64,000 bases of DNA from Chryseobacterium gallinarum (GTDB taxonomy: Bacteria; Bacteroidota; Bacteroidia; Flavobacteriales; Weeksellaceae): assembly GCF_001021975.1 (NCBI RefSeq), contig NZ_CP009928.1, positions 434,001 through 498,000 of the forward strand, given 5' to 3'. The notes below the pieces were generated by a model that had not been told where the DNA came from, ran no database searches, and saw only the letters and a program-made list of their open reading frames with translations. A program made the position numbers and the translations under genes. This document shows positions 16,158 to 24,790 of this stretch, one piece after another (position 1 is the stretch's first letter; each line of letters opens with the position of its first letter).

Positions 16158-16663
16158 GATATTATTTTTTTAAGTTCTGATATTAACATACGATCCAATG
16201 TTTTTTCGAGTGCCTTTGAATCGCCAATAAATTTTCGCTGCGGGATATCAATATGTGTTTTTGTTGTCAGGGCGAGCCATTTCCAGTACTCCTTTCCCGA
16301 TTCCTTATATTTTGCCCAGAAGAACCTGCGCATCTTTGGGGTGATGAGAATTTTTCCACCCTCATTATGGATTTTGGCATAATGGTTATGATTCCCAATT
16401 CCCACAACAACACGCGATTCCGAAACCTGTATTTTTTTAATTTCCCTTCGTGTATTCCCGGAACGTACCATTGTGGTTCTCGCTCCGGGATAGCTGCTTT
16501 TCTTCCATTTCTGGAAAGGAACATCCACAAAGCCACCAACGTTAAAATTTCGTTTAAAAAAATTCACCATTGTAATGGCTGCTTTCTGAGGAATGGTTCT
16601 TTTAAAATTCCTGTATTTTGCGCGGAGCCTGTCAAACTCCTGAGCATTATTCTGGTTACGCAT
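16154..16663 (-). CDS. Mu gpG-like virion morphogenesis protein
   Basis: A 169-aa protein of the phage virion morphogenesis family (PF05069). It has a basic N-terminal helix, a middle beta region with a KIHNEGG turn (residue 96 onward) and the family's C-terminal 'PxRxFIGxS' turn, here IPQRKFIGDS. In Mu, gpG takes part in tail assembly. Its end overlaps the gp37-like gene and its start overlaps the tape-measure end, so all three are co-translated. Confidence 0.75.
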   Translation of the reverse strand: MRNQNNAQEFDRLRAKYRNFKRTIPQKAAITMVNFFKRNFNVGGFVDVPFQKWKKSSYPGARTTMVRSGNTRREIKKIQVSESRVVVGIGNHNHYAKIHNEGGKILITPKMRRFFWAKYKESGKEYWKWLALTTKTHIDIPQRKFIGDSKALEKTLDRMLISELKKIIS

Positions 16664-18572
16664 TGGCTCTGATTTCTATATCGACGATCATTTCATTAAA
16701 TATCTGTTCCAGTATTTTCCTGATCTCCTGCGGGTTTTCTTTGATGTTGGTAGTCTTAATGGTCAATTCCTTAACAAAAGACTGAATATTGAAAATCATT
16801 TTTTTACCGTCCCCGCCGGTTCCGGTTCCAGACAATAAATTTTTGGCTTTGTCCTTTTTGCCTTTCGCACTTCCTCCAGTCTGTGGATCCAAAGCTGCGG
16901 CAGGTTTTCCACCCGGTGGAACCAAGCCTGCAGACGGCGGAACACCAGCGGCCGTAGTTATTTTATTTTGGGTGGTGATCTTAACGGCTTTTTTAACCGG
17001 TTTTTCCAGTTCTTTGTTCCATCCGTCATAAGCTCCTTTTACTACGTTGGGGATTAATTTTGCTGTATCTTTTACGGCACCGAAACCCTTTGATAATGCT
17101 GACTTTATTTTATCCGTATCAAGGGTAAAAATGCCCACGAGCAAATCGCCCACTCCGCCTAAAATATTGACCGCAATATCTTTAATGCTTTTAAATACGG
17201 AATGAACCACCCCGACAAGAGCATTTAATAACCGTTGTACCCAGACCGTTTTTTTACCCCATTCATATATCGCATTGATAACACCGAGAATCGCGTCTAC
17301 GGCTTTAAAAACAACGCCGATCACAACGCCCAATATTTCTCCTACGTAGCTAATTGCCGGAGCGATTAATTCCCATACCCATGTTAAAACACCCATGATA
17401 TTGGAAAGGAACTGAGCAACGTTCCCGGATTCATACATTGCCATTATATTATCCATTAAGGCAATACGAACATAATTAAGAGCCGTTTCCACGCCACCAA
17501 GTATTTTTCCGATCAGTTCAAAAAGAGGGGTTAAAAATCTAATAACCCCGGCAATACCTTCCATTGCCATTTTGGCAAAGTTGGTATCCCCTGAAAGCCG
17601 TACAAAATCACTATTCCTGATTGCATCAATCACCGGCTGAAAAGCTTCCGCCACACCTGAAAGTGCATTTTTAACCGGCTCGGTATAATTCATCATATCA
17701 GCCAGGAATCCGAACAGGTAATTTCCGGCATCCAATACTCCTATAATCAGCGGGCGGAATGTTTCTCCGGTTTTCAGTTTAAACTGTGTTAACGCATTTT
17801 CCTGCCTGTTGATAGCTGATTGCATCGAGTTCATTGCTGCAGGTAAGCCGCCCTCAAAAGTGTTTTTTAATTCTTTTGAAAATTTGGGCAGGAAATCCTC
17901 CGCCATAATTTTACCACTGTCTAACATTTCGTTAAACTGTGCCTGCGTCATTCCCATAGCGCGGGCAGCAATACCCAACGCACCCGGAATCCTTTCCCCC
18001 AACTGCCCCCTGAGTTCCTCGGCAGAAACTTTTCCTTTAGAAGCCATTTGTGAAAGAGCCAAGAAAGCCCCCTCACTTTGTTCCGCCGACAGGTTCATCA
18101 CCGAAGCGGCAATTCCGACAGCTTCGAAAATATCCCGCGTCGCCTGTCCTTCGAGGGCAGTCCCTTTGAGGGATCCGGTTAACGTCTGAAATCCTTTATA
18201 TGAGGATTCCATATTAAGGTTAAGGTCTTTTATTGTAGTATCAAGAAACGCCATGTTTTTTGCCCCTTCCTGACCGGAAGCAAAAACAATTGCATTTTCC
18301 ATTCCCTCGAATTTTGAAGTAATACCAGTTATTTCTTTTCCGAAGTTGATCACCGCACCCACAGACAATGCAGCAAGAATGGCAATCCCGGCAGTCTTGG
18401 CGTATTGTGCAAGACTGCTAAAAGTGCTTTGTCCGGTATTTTTTAACCTCCCGATACCGCTATTGGTCGTATTCACAGCATTATCCAAGCCCCGTGTTTC
18501 ATTTCGTGCACGGCTGATCCCGTTACTAAAGGAGCGGTCAATTAAATCTAAAGCATATTGTAAACCGTTCAT
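16656..18572 (-). CDS. Tail tape measure protein
   Basis: A 638-aa tape measure, which sets tail length and is threaded through the tube. The start is ATG 18572 (MNGLQYALDL); an upstream in-frame ATG lies in the portal gene. Residues of about 95-270 hold the conserved tape-measure domain (KVSAEELRGQLGERIPGALG, MTQAQFNEML, AMNSMQSAINRQENAL). Two to three hydrophobic segments follow (about 345-520), and the C-terminus is Gly/Pro/Lys rich. At roughly 1.5 angstroms per residue the tail would be near 95 nm. It is unusual that it sits on the strand opposite to sheath, tube and chaperone genes, 10 kb away. Confidence 0.88.
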   Translation of the reverse strand: MNGLQYALDLIDRSFSNGISRARNETRGLDNAVNTTNSGIGRLKNTGQSTFSSLAQYAKTAGIAILAALSVGAVINFGKEITGITSKFEGMENAIVFASGQEGAKNMAFLDTTIKDLNLNMESSYKGFQTLTGSLKGTALEGQATRDIFEAVGIAASVMNLSAEQSEGAFLALSQMASKGKVSAEELRGQLGERIPGALGIAARAMGMTQAQFNEMLDSGKIMAEDFLPKFSKELKNTFEGGLPAAMNSMQSAINRQENALTQFKLKTGETFRPLIIGVLDAGNYLFGFLADMMNYTEPVKNALSGVAEAFQPVIDAIRNSDFVRLSGDTNFAKMAMEGIAGVIRFLTPLFELIGKILGGVETALNYVRIALMDNIMAMYESGNVAQFLSNIMGVLTWVWELIAPAISYVGEILGVVIGVVFKAVDAILGVINAIYEWGKKTVWVQRLLNALVGVVHSVFKSIKDIAVNILGGVGDLLVGIFTLDTDKIKSALSKGFGAVKDTAKLIPNVVKGAYDGWNKELEKPVKKAVKITTQNKITTAAGVPPSAGLVPPGGKPAAALDPQTGGSAKGKKDKAKNLLSGTGTGGDGKKMIFNIQSFVKELTIKTTNIKENPQEIRKILEQIFNEMIVDIEIRANA

Positions 18573-18579
18573 TTTTATT

Positions 18580-21012
18580 TTATTTTTTAGTGGTATTGAC
18601 AAGCAAACCTTTACGGATTGTATCCGCATCGGCGATCAATTCAAAATCGGTTACTTTTACCGATTCGGTGGTCACTTTAAAAGCTCCATCCTTATAAAAT
18701 CGTATAAATACCGACTGCGGAACTTTACTGGAATCACTCCAGTAGACCTCATCCGGTTTCATAAGCGTTTCCCTGATCTGGGTAAATAGTTGATCATCTA
18801 ATTTTGAGGCTTTGGCATCAATCCAGACTGGTAAATTTTCAGAGGTTATAATTCGCGCCATTCCGGTTTTATCAATATGGCTTTTAATGGTAACCGCTTT
18901 TTCCGGGTAAGAATTTTTTTTGACCTTTGCCCATTCTGAAAGCCCGTAATCAGTAATTCCCAAATCATCCACATTAATGGGCATGGCATCTTGCGGCAGC
19001 TTTTTTAAATAGCTTTGCGCTTGGGTAAAGACCTGATCACTATCTCCCCAGTTGACATCAAAGCCTTGTTTCTGCATTCTTTCCCAACCATCCGGATCAA
19101 TTTCTTTGGCACCGTCAAAGCTTGTAATTTCCCCGTCGTAATCATCGAAAATATCCTCAGCATCGGTGCGGCATTTCCAATGAAGCGGAGGCAGGAATTT
19201 CCATGAATTTTGATCCCTCTTGTCAAAGACTTTCCCGTCCAGACTTCTACAAATAACAGTCGTTCCGTCATCTATAATGGCATTCAATCTCCAGTAAGGT
19301 GCAATTTCTACGTCGTCCATCATTTCCAGATACCGCGCCGCCATATTGGAGGTGGCATTGGCGTGATCCCATTCCGTTCTCAAATACAATTCCTTATAGT
19401 TCGGAAATACTGATTTTGCCTTATTCCTGAAATCGTTAAAACTTTTTACTTCAGGATCCTTCAGCATCTCATTAAGCTCGTAGACTTCCGCCTGCGTTTT
19501 GTCAACCCCGAACCGGTGTATATTATTCATCCAAGCCCTCATCCTGCGGTGGTCGGTACTGTCAAAATCAAAGTCCATTTTCCCGAACCCCTGTTTTATA
19601 GCCTCCAATAATGGAGTATGCGATGCTTTAAATTCGTTGTAGCTCCAATTGATGGTTCCGGGATTTTCATACAGCTGCCGCAAAAAATTTTCTTCCTGTG
19701 GCGTTATATCCCTGACATTTGCTGGGTGTTCCATTTCTGCCTCACAACCTGAAAAATGATTGTGAGGCGTATTAAAATTTGTGCGCCTATTTTGTGGAAT
19801 AGGCTGCGGCGGCTCACCGCCGGAAACTTCTCCGACAATTTCCACGTCCAGCTCGGTTTCGATCTGTTCCTTTTTGATTTTGTACCCTAAATCTTTAACC
19901 CCCTTGAAAATTTCCAGTCTTTCCTTTGGGGTTAATTTTTCGTTATCATTCCATATACAGGTGTCTGTTTCTTCAAAAGGATAGCCCAACCCGCGGAGCC
20001 ACGGCAAGACATCATCATTGATAAAAAACATCACAAAGGTTTCATCGTCCATTGTGATGAGCTTTTGAGTCCCGTTAATGATTTCTCCCGTTTTAGCCCG
20101 GCTTCCGGTATCTTTTGCCGTTTCGGAATTTCCGTCAAAAAGATTGGCAAGCTCTTCGTTACAGGCTTTTCTTTTTTCGTTAAACACGTTAAAGCTGTCA
20201 CGGCTGTTGGACTCTTTGATGTCAATTTCCACCCCTTCCGGGAACCTTGCCCATCCGGCGGAACCCAAATCTTTTAACCATTTATCAACTTCTTTTTTTA
20301 CACGCGGATCCGTTGAAGCAACCTTTGCGGTACGCATCGGGATTCCGAACATTTCCTCGAACTCATCCCAGTTCTGCCATGAATGCTTTTTAAAAATCCA
20401 TAGCGGGATCGCCTTATTTAAAAGCCCGATGGAATGCTCATGATTCACCCACAACATCCATTTTTTAAGGTCTCCATCCCTGAAGTTTTCGCCCTGCAGA
20501 TCATAAGGATAGATTAATATTTCTGTGGTTTCCGGTACAATATGATCCCGGTACACAAAGGACAGGTTTTTAATAAATCCGTTTTCGTCCAGTTCCTTTG
20601 GGTACATGAGTGTATAGCTGAAATAAATGCTGTCAAGGGTATATTTTATAAGGTTCTTAAACCAAAGCTTTTGTAGCAGCTTGGTCTTTTCCTCGTTAAT
20701 TTCCCCGTCTTTATCAACAATGGCAACCGATTTATTGGAAACCCTGAGTTTACGGGTTTCGCTGCGCCCGTAAATAAAAGGATCGTCCAACACTTCCTCC
20801 ATAATGTCAATAAGCATCTTACGGCGTGGCATTATCGGATCAAGGGCTGTAGCTCTCGCAATTTTCCAATCCCTGATTTCCTTATTGTAGAAAGTCCGCT
20901 GACGCTTGATCGCATCTACCATCTGAGTGACGGCTCTTTCATAGTCTTTATCTTTACCGCCAACGAAGGCATTATGTAAAAAATCACTGACCGCTTGTAT
21001 TTTAAATTTCAT
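18580..21012 (-). CDS. Fusion of portal (DUF935), MuF head protein and C-terminal nuclease-like domain
   Basis: An 810-aa protein joining functions that Mu makes separately. Residues 1-395 match the DUF935/gp29 portal family (long helical start, IYFSYTLMYPKEL, KKHSWQNWDEFEEMFGIPMR, IINGTQKL). Residues of about 455-645 are a MuF minor head domain (YLRTEWDHANATSNMAARY, CRSLDGKVF, PPLHWKCRTDAEDIF). The last 110 residues (KPDEVYWSD, VFIRFYKDGAFKVTTE) look like the barnase/EndoU/colicin-E5/D/RelE-like nuclease often found at MuF C-termini. The start lies 22 bp after the gp36-like gene. Portal and MuF assignments are firm; the nuclease is probable. Confidence 0.85.
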   Translation of the reverse strand: MKFKIQAVSDFLHNAFVGGKDKDYERAVTQMVDAIKRQRTFYNKEIRDWKIARATALDPIMPRRKMLIDIMEEVLDDPFIYGRSETRKLRVSNKSVAIVDKDGEINEEKTKLLQKLWFKNLIKYTLDSIYFSYTLMYPKELDENGFIKNLSFVYRDHIVPETTEILIYPYDLQGENFRDGDLKKWMLWVNHEHSIGLLNKAIPLWIFKKHSWQNWDEFEEMFGIPMRTAKVASTDPRVKKEVDKWLKDLGSAGWARFPEGVEIDIKESNSRDSFNVFNEKRKACNEELANLFDGNSETAKDTGSRAKTGEIINGTQKLITMDDETFVMFFINDDVLPWLRGLGYPFEETDTCIWNDNEKLTPKERLEIFKGVKDLGYKIKKEQIETELDVEIVGEVSGGEPPQPIPQNRRTNFNTPHNHFSGCEAEMEHPANVRDITPQEENFLRQLYENPGTINWSYNEFKASHTPLLEAIKQGFGKMDFDFDSTDHRRMRAWMNNIHRFGVDKTQAEVYELNEMLKDPEVKSFNDFRNKAKSVFPNYKELYLRTEWDHANATSNMAARYLEMMDDVEIAPYWRLNAIIDDGTTVICRSLDGKVFDKRDQNSWKFLPPLHWKCRTDAEDIFDDYDGEITSFDGAKEIDPDGWERMQKQGFDVNWGDSDQVFTQAQSYLKKLPQDAMPINVDDLGITDYGLSEWAKVKKNSYPEKAVTIKSHIDKTGMARIITSENLPVWIDAKASKLDDQLFTQIRETLMKPDEVYWSDSSKVPQSVFIRFYKDGAFKVTTESVKVTDFELIADADTIRKGLLVNTTKK

Positions 21013-21034
21013 TTAAAAGGTATTTAAAAGGTGA

Positions 21035-21466
21035 TTAATAGCGTTCCGAATATTTCGGGTTGCTTCCAAATTCGATAACCTGGCTTCCGGTTCCTTCTCC
21101 ACTTTCTCCTTCGTCGGGTTTCTCCGGCAAATCCGGTGAAATATCCCCTTTGGATACGGCTTTCAGCCAGTCTTTGGCAGCGTTATAGCGGATAATCCTA
21201 AGCTCAGGAATAACATCTCCCGCAGAATTAGCGTGTAAATGATAAATAGCGATGTCAACCATGTACATAATAATAAGCGCGTTTCTATCGGCTCCGGTAG
21301 CGGAAAATATCTGCACCACGTTGTACCGTTGTCTCAGGTAGCTTTCCATTTCCGCCTGAGCGGCAAGCTCGGCTTGGTGCTGAACATCTTCTTTCCTTTG
21401 GATAATAATCTGTTTAATCCAGTTTCGGATCTGTACTTCGTAGTCTGTATCAGTTAAAAAAGGCAT
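21035..21466 (-). CDS. Mu gp36-like head completion protein (DUF1320)
   Basis: A 143-aa protein with the DUF1320 pattern: an N-terminal 'FLTDTDYEVQI' helix, several helices with YLRQRYNV and MYMVDIAIYHLHA, and an acidic, disordered C-terminus (KPDEGESGEGTGS). In Mu-like phages it belongs to the head-neck connector. It is between terminase large subunit and portal, the usual place. Confidence 0.75.
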   Translation of the reverse strand: MPFLTDTDYEVQIRNWIKQIIIQRKEDVQHQAELAAQAEMESYLRQRYNVVQIFSATGADRNALIIMYMVDIAIYHLHANSAGDVIPELRIIRYNAAKDWLKAVSKGDISPDLPEKPDEGESGEGTGSQVIEFGSNPKYSERY

Positions 21467-21477
21467 TGTTCCAATTT

Positions 21478-23028
21478 TTAATAAGCGTTATCATTTTTTC
21501 TTTCGTGTTTTCCCATGCCGAGGGAATCTTCGTCCCAGTCTTCCGAATCAGAAACAACAAACTGATCCAGAAAGAACCACGCGCCTTCGTCGGCATCCGG
21601 AGCGTCGTCCGCGGTATTATATCCCGGTTCTATTCCCTTGACCTGTAAGTTTCCTTCCACCATATCCGGATCGTTTTCTTCCTCTACATTGTAGACCACG
21701 TTTCCGGACGAGTATTCCGGCTCCATTCTTACCATACGGGTGTATTTATTGGGTTTTTGCCTTTCGTCGGTCAGTACACTAAGCGGGTATTTGTATTTTT
21801 TACAGGCGCGTCTGAGGGCTTTTTTTACCGGTCGGGTGTAAAATTGTTTTTCCATATACCAGATGATCCCCACACCGGGCGGCAGGTTTTTCTCAACTTT
21901 GATCATCCACTCGAAAACGTCCTCAAGTTCGCAGCGTCGAGTGAACCTTTTAATACAGTAGCGTTTGAACTTGTCCTGTCCCCAAACTGATACGGCTTTA
22001 AAGTCCGAAGTCTGGCTATTTTCAAAACTCGGATCAAAATACCCGATGATGATATCCATTTTGGAGAGGTGCGGAAGTTTGGCAAAACGGAAATATTTGT
22101 TTTTAAAGATTTTTCCTTCAATATCCGTTTCGTGAAAAAATTCCTGCTTGGCAAGAACGGTTCCCGCCTTGGCAATTTTCCGCAGGAGTTCTTGTAATGA
22201 ATACCGCTGCCACCAAGCCGGCTTTCCGTTTTCGATGGCTTTTACTTTGGAATGATAAATGCCCTCTCTTTTCTTAGCTCCGGGTTTGGTATCTCCTACG
22301 ATATTGGCAAGGATTGAATTATGGTGAATACGGTTCCCGCCCATAGCGAAACGCGCCCCTTTGATACTAAGGGCAAAATACATGGCTCCTAAAATCTTTT
22401 TAACCACCTTATCCACCCTTTTCGGATTGTGAACAATGTCGTCATCATCCACGTCATCCACCACACCGTAATTGGGACGTTTTTCGTTTTCCCTTGCCCC
22501 ACGCGGGGACTGATCACGACCAAAGGCAAGGAATCGGATTCCGTCTTTTGTTGTAAAATCCCCGTCCTCCCATGACCCGAAATTATATTGCTCCCCAAAG
22601 TCATGGGCAAAGAGTTTATTGTATTGCAGCTGCGCCTGAAGGTCGGATAACAGATTACACGCGTCATCCTCATTTTTCCCCATTAAAAGCATTCCTGTAA
22701 GCTGCCCGTGGGCAATGAGCCACATGGGTATAATGATCGTCAGGTGTACCGATTTTGCGTGTTCCCGAGGCCATTCAGCAATCCCGAAAAAGTTAGGATC
22801 ATCAAGGCAGGCGTTGGCAAATTCAATCTGAAAATCCGCGCAATCAGCATCTGCGTATAATTCAAAATAGGTTTTAACAAAAAAATTATAGTCGGTTAAT
22901 GCCCTTTTAATTCTTAATTTTTGCGTTTCCTCCGTATCATTAAAGGCAACGGCAGCACTGTTCTGTACCTGTGAACAGAACTCCAGCCATTCGTTATAAT
23001 CCCTTTTTGTGATGGTGAGTGCCGACAT
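21478..23028 (-). CDS. Terminase large subunit (gp28-like)
   Basis: A 516-aa DNA-packaging motor that translocates DNA into the prohead and cuts it. The ATPase part has an R-type Walker A, WPREHAKSV (R88 to S93), and Walker B, YGVVDDVDD (D191, D192). The nuclease part starts near IIGYFDPSFENSQTSDFKAV, where the first Asp is a metal ligand of the RNase H-like fold. It overlaps the small subunit's stop by one base. Mu terminase packages by headful with flanking host DNA, which should also hold here. Confidence 0.85.
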   Translation of the reverse strand: MSALTITKRDYNEWLEFCSQVQNSAAVAFNDTEETQKLRIKRALTDYNFFVKTYFELYADADCADFQIEFANACLDDPNFFGIAEWPREHAKSVHLTIIIPMWLIAHGQLTGMLLMGKNEDDACNLLSDLQAQLQYNKLFAHDFGEQYNFGSWEDGDFTTKDGIRFLAFGRDQSPRGARENEKRPNYGVVDDVDDDDIVHNPKRVDKVVKKILGAMYFALSIKGARFAMGGNRIHHNSILANIVGDTKPGAKKREGIYHSKVKAIENGKPAWWQRYSLQELLRKIAKAGTVLAKQEFFHETDIEGKIFKNKYFRFAKLPHLSKMDIIIGYFDPSFENSQTSDFKAVSVWGQDKFKRYCIKRFTRRCELEDVFEWMIKVEKNLPPGVGIIWYMEKQFYTRPVKKALRRACKKYKYPLSVLTDERQKPNKYTRMVRMEPEYSSGNVVYNVEEENDPDMVEGNLQVKGIEPGYNTADDAPDADEGAWFFLDQFVVSDSEDWDEDSLGMGKHERKNDNAY

Positions 23029-23459
23029 TACTTTTCCCCGATTTTATAGTCCACGTATTTTTTTTGCAGCAGGTTGATTTCTTTTGCCAGTTCTGCGTCC
23101 TGAGTAAAGGCGTACGTCGTGAAATCCTTAAATACATTAATGATCTGGCTGATGGTTACTTTTTTATTCGACAGCTTTTCAATACTGTTGGCAATCTGAA
23201 TAATATCATTGGGTTTACTCTTCGGATCTTCACTCAGGGCATGCGCCTTTTTATACAAGTTTTCAATGATCTTTCGGGCGGTAACCGTTGATGCGCTTTT
23301 AAGCAAATCCCATTCACCCTCGGTTTTCCATTTGCCCAACGTTTTTTCTGTGACGTGAATGATTTCTGCTATTTCCTTCTGTGTTTTGTCCGTTTCCAAA
23401 AACAAGTCCTGAGCAATGGCATATTTCTCGTCATTGGTCAGCTTTTTCTTTTCATTCAT
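23028..23459 (-). CDS. Terminase small subunit (gp27-like)
   Basis: A 143-aa DNA-recognition subunit. It starts with a helix-turn-helix (residues of about 24-50, KTQKEIAEIIHVTEKTLGKW) followed by EGEWD, the usual arrangement in small terminases, then a helical oligomerisation region. It is the first gene of the leftward late operon, starting at the edge of the divergent control region. Confidence 0.8.
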   Translation of the reverse strand: MNEKKKLTNDEKYAIAQDLFLETDKTQKEIAEIIHVTEKTLGKWKTEGEWDLLKSASTVTARKIIENLYKKAHALSEDPKSKPNDIIQIANSIEKLSNKKVTISQIINVFKDFTTYAFTQDAELAKEINLLQKKYVDYKIGEK

Positions 23460-23626
23460 TCCTTATATATATGAAGCAAAATTGCTTTATATAAGGGCAT
23501 TACCGAAGCTGGCTGTTAGTGGCTACATGAAAATATATAACCACTAAATGAAAATATTTAGCCGCTAACCGGCAGCTTTTTTCGGGGTGTTTTTCAGCCA
23601 ATCTTTGCCTTATCAAAATCAAAGAA
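23460..23626. promoter_or_regulatory. Divergent late control region with nested dyads
   Basis: This 167-bp gap separates the two late operons. A dyad CCTTATAT...ATATAAGG encloses AAGCAA-AA-TTGCTT (23461-23496). A second, wider inverted repeat pairs GCTGGCTGTTAGTGGC (23508-23523) with GCCGCTAACCGGCAGC (23561-23576) at 13 of 16 positions. Between its arms, two near-copies of ATGAAAATAT(A/T)TA(A/G)CC alternate with CACTAA/CGCTAA blocks. This is the likely site for the phage late activator; which protein binds is not known. Confidence 0.65.
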
Positions 23627-24787
23627 ATGTCTAAAAAACCCTTCCATTATGAACTCAAAAATCAGGTTTCCGGCGGTGCCGAAATCAGGATGTACGGTTA
23701 TATCGGAAAATATGATGAGTTCGACTATAAAAGGTTCCAACAGGTTTTTAGGGATGCATTGCAAACTCATAGTGATTTAACCATAAGAATGCACTGCGGG
23801 GGCGGTTCCGTGTATGAGGGACTCGCCATTTATGACCTGATCCTAAATTCAGAAGGACATACCAAAGTCATTGTTGAGGGAATGGCGGCATCAATGGGCG
23901 GGGTGATTGCCCTTGCCGGTGATGAAATCGAGATGAACGATAACGCCTTCTTTATGATGCACGCTGTAACAGCCGGATGTTTCGGAAATAAAAATGATTT
24001 TAAAAACGGGATTCAGCAGATTGAAAACTGCGAAGAAAGGCTCGGGAAAATCTTTGGCGAAAGAACAAAAGCAGATGAACAGACGATTAAAAACTGGTTC
24101 GATTCCGGGCAGGATCACTGGCTGAGTTCCGATAAGTGCTTAGAACTGGGAATTTGTGACCGGGTGATTAAGCCTACCAAAAAAAGAAAGACTGGGCAGG
24201 AAGCCGAAAACATCACAAACAAAACTCCAGAAGAAGCCTTTGAATGCTTTAATCTGTATCCCGACCCCCCTGAGGACAATAATATTAATCAACATACTGA
24301 AATGAAAAAGGAAGCAATTTTCGCCGCTTTAGCTGCGGCAGGATTGGCGGGAAAATTAACCGCTTCGTCTTCGGATAAAGAATTTGAACAGCATCTGGAA
24401 GAGTTGCTTGGAAAAGCAAAAAGAACCGATACGCTCGAAAATGAGCTAAAGGAATTTAAGGAAACACAGGCGGAAGTTTTGATTTCCGGAGCCTTAAAAT
24501 CCGGTAAGATCACCAATGCCGAAAAGGACGAATGGATCAAAGATGCCACCCAAAATTATGCACTCGTAGCAAAATCACTCGAAAGAATGTCCGGCAAACC
24601 TGATCCCAACGCGGGGTTAGAAAGACTAAAACCGATAGTGGACGGAGGTAAGCACGAACTGTTAAACGGACGTGAAAAATGGACGTTCTCCGACTGGCAG
24701 GAAAAGGATCCGAAAGGTCTGGAAAGGCTTAACGAAGAAGCCAAAGAAGAATTTGAAAAATTGTTTAACGCTGAATTTGAAGACTAA
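23627..24787 (+). CDS. ClpP-type prohead protease with C-terminal scaffold domain
   Basis: A 386-aa protein equivalent to Mu gpI. The N-terminal S14 protease has nucleophile S89 in GMAASMGG, H112 in FMMHAV, and the HCGGGSVYEG substrate loop (56-65). After residue 225 a helical scaffold region follows, with a coiled-coil stretch (FEQHLEELLGKAKRTDTLEN). The protease should trim scaffold and capsid during prohead maturation. It is the first gene of the rightward late operon and lies 3 bp before the major capsid gene. Confidence 0.88.
   Translation: MSKKPFHYELKNQVSGGAEIRMYGYIGKYDEFDYKRFQQVFRDALQTHSDLTIRMHCGGGSVYEGLAIYDLILNSEGHTKVIVEGMAASMGGVIALAGDEIEMNDNAFFMMHAVTAGCFGNKNDFKNGIQQIENCEERLGKIFGERTKADEQTIKNWFDSGQDHWLSSDKCLELGICDRVIKPTKKRKTGQEAENITNKTPEEAFECFNLYPDPPEDNNINQHTEMKKEAIFAALAAAGLAGKLTASSSDKEFEQHLEELLGKAKRTDTLENELKEFKETQAEVLISGALKSGKITNAEKDEWIKDATQNYALVAKSLERMSGKPDPNAGLERLKPIVDGGKHELLNGREKWTFSDWQEKDPKGLERLNEEAKEEFEKLFNAEFED
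24302..24787 (+). CDS. Probable scaffold protein from an internal start (gpZ-like)
   Basis: An in-frame ATG (codon 226 of the protease gene) begins MKKEAIFAALAAAGLAG, exactly at the boundary between protease and scaffold domains. In Mu the scaffold Z is made from an internal start within gene I. By analogy this would yield a 161-aa scaffold in excess over the protease. No experimental sign is available from sequence alone. Confidence 0.5.
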   Translation: MKKEAIFAALAAAGLAGKLTASSSDKEFEQHLEELLGKAKRTDTLENELKEFKETQAEVLISGALKSGKITNAEKDEWIKDATQNYALVAKSLERMSGKPDPNAGLERLKPIVDGGKHELLNGREKWTFSDWQEKDPKGLERLNEEAKEEFEKLFNAEFED

Positions 24788-24790
24788 AAA

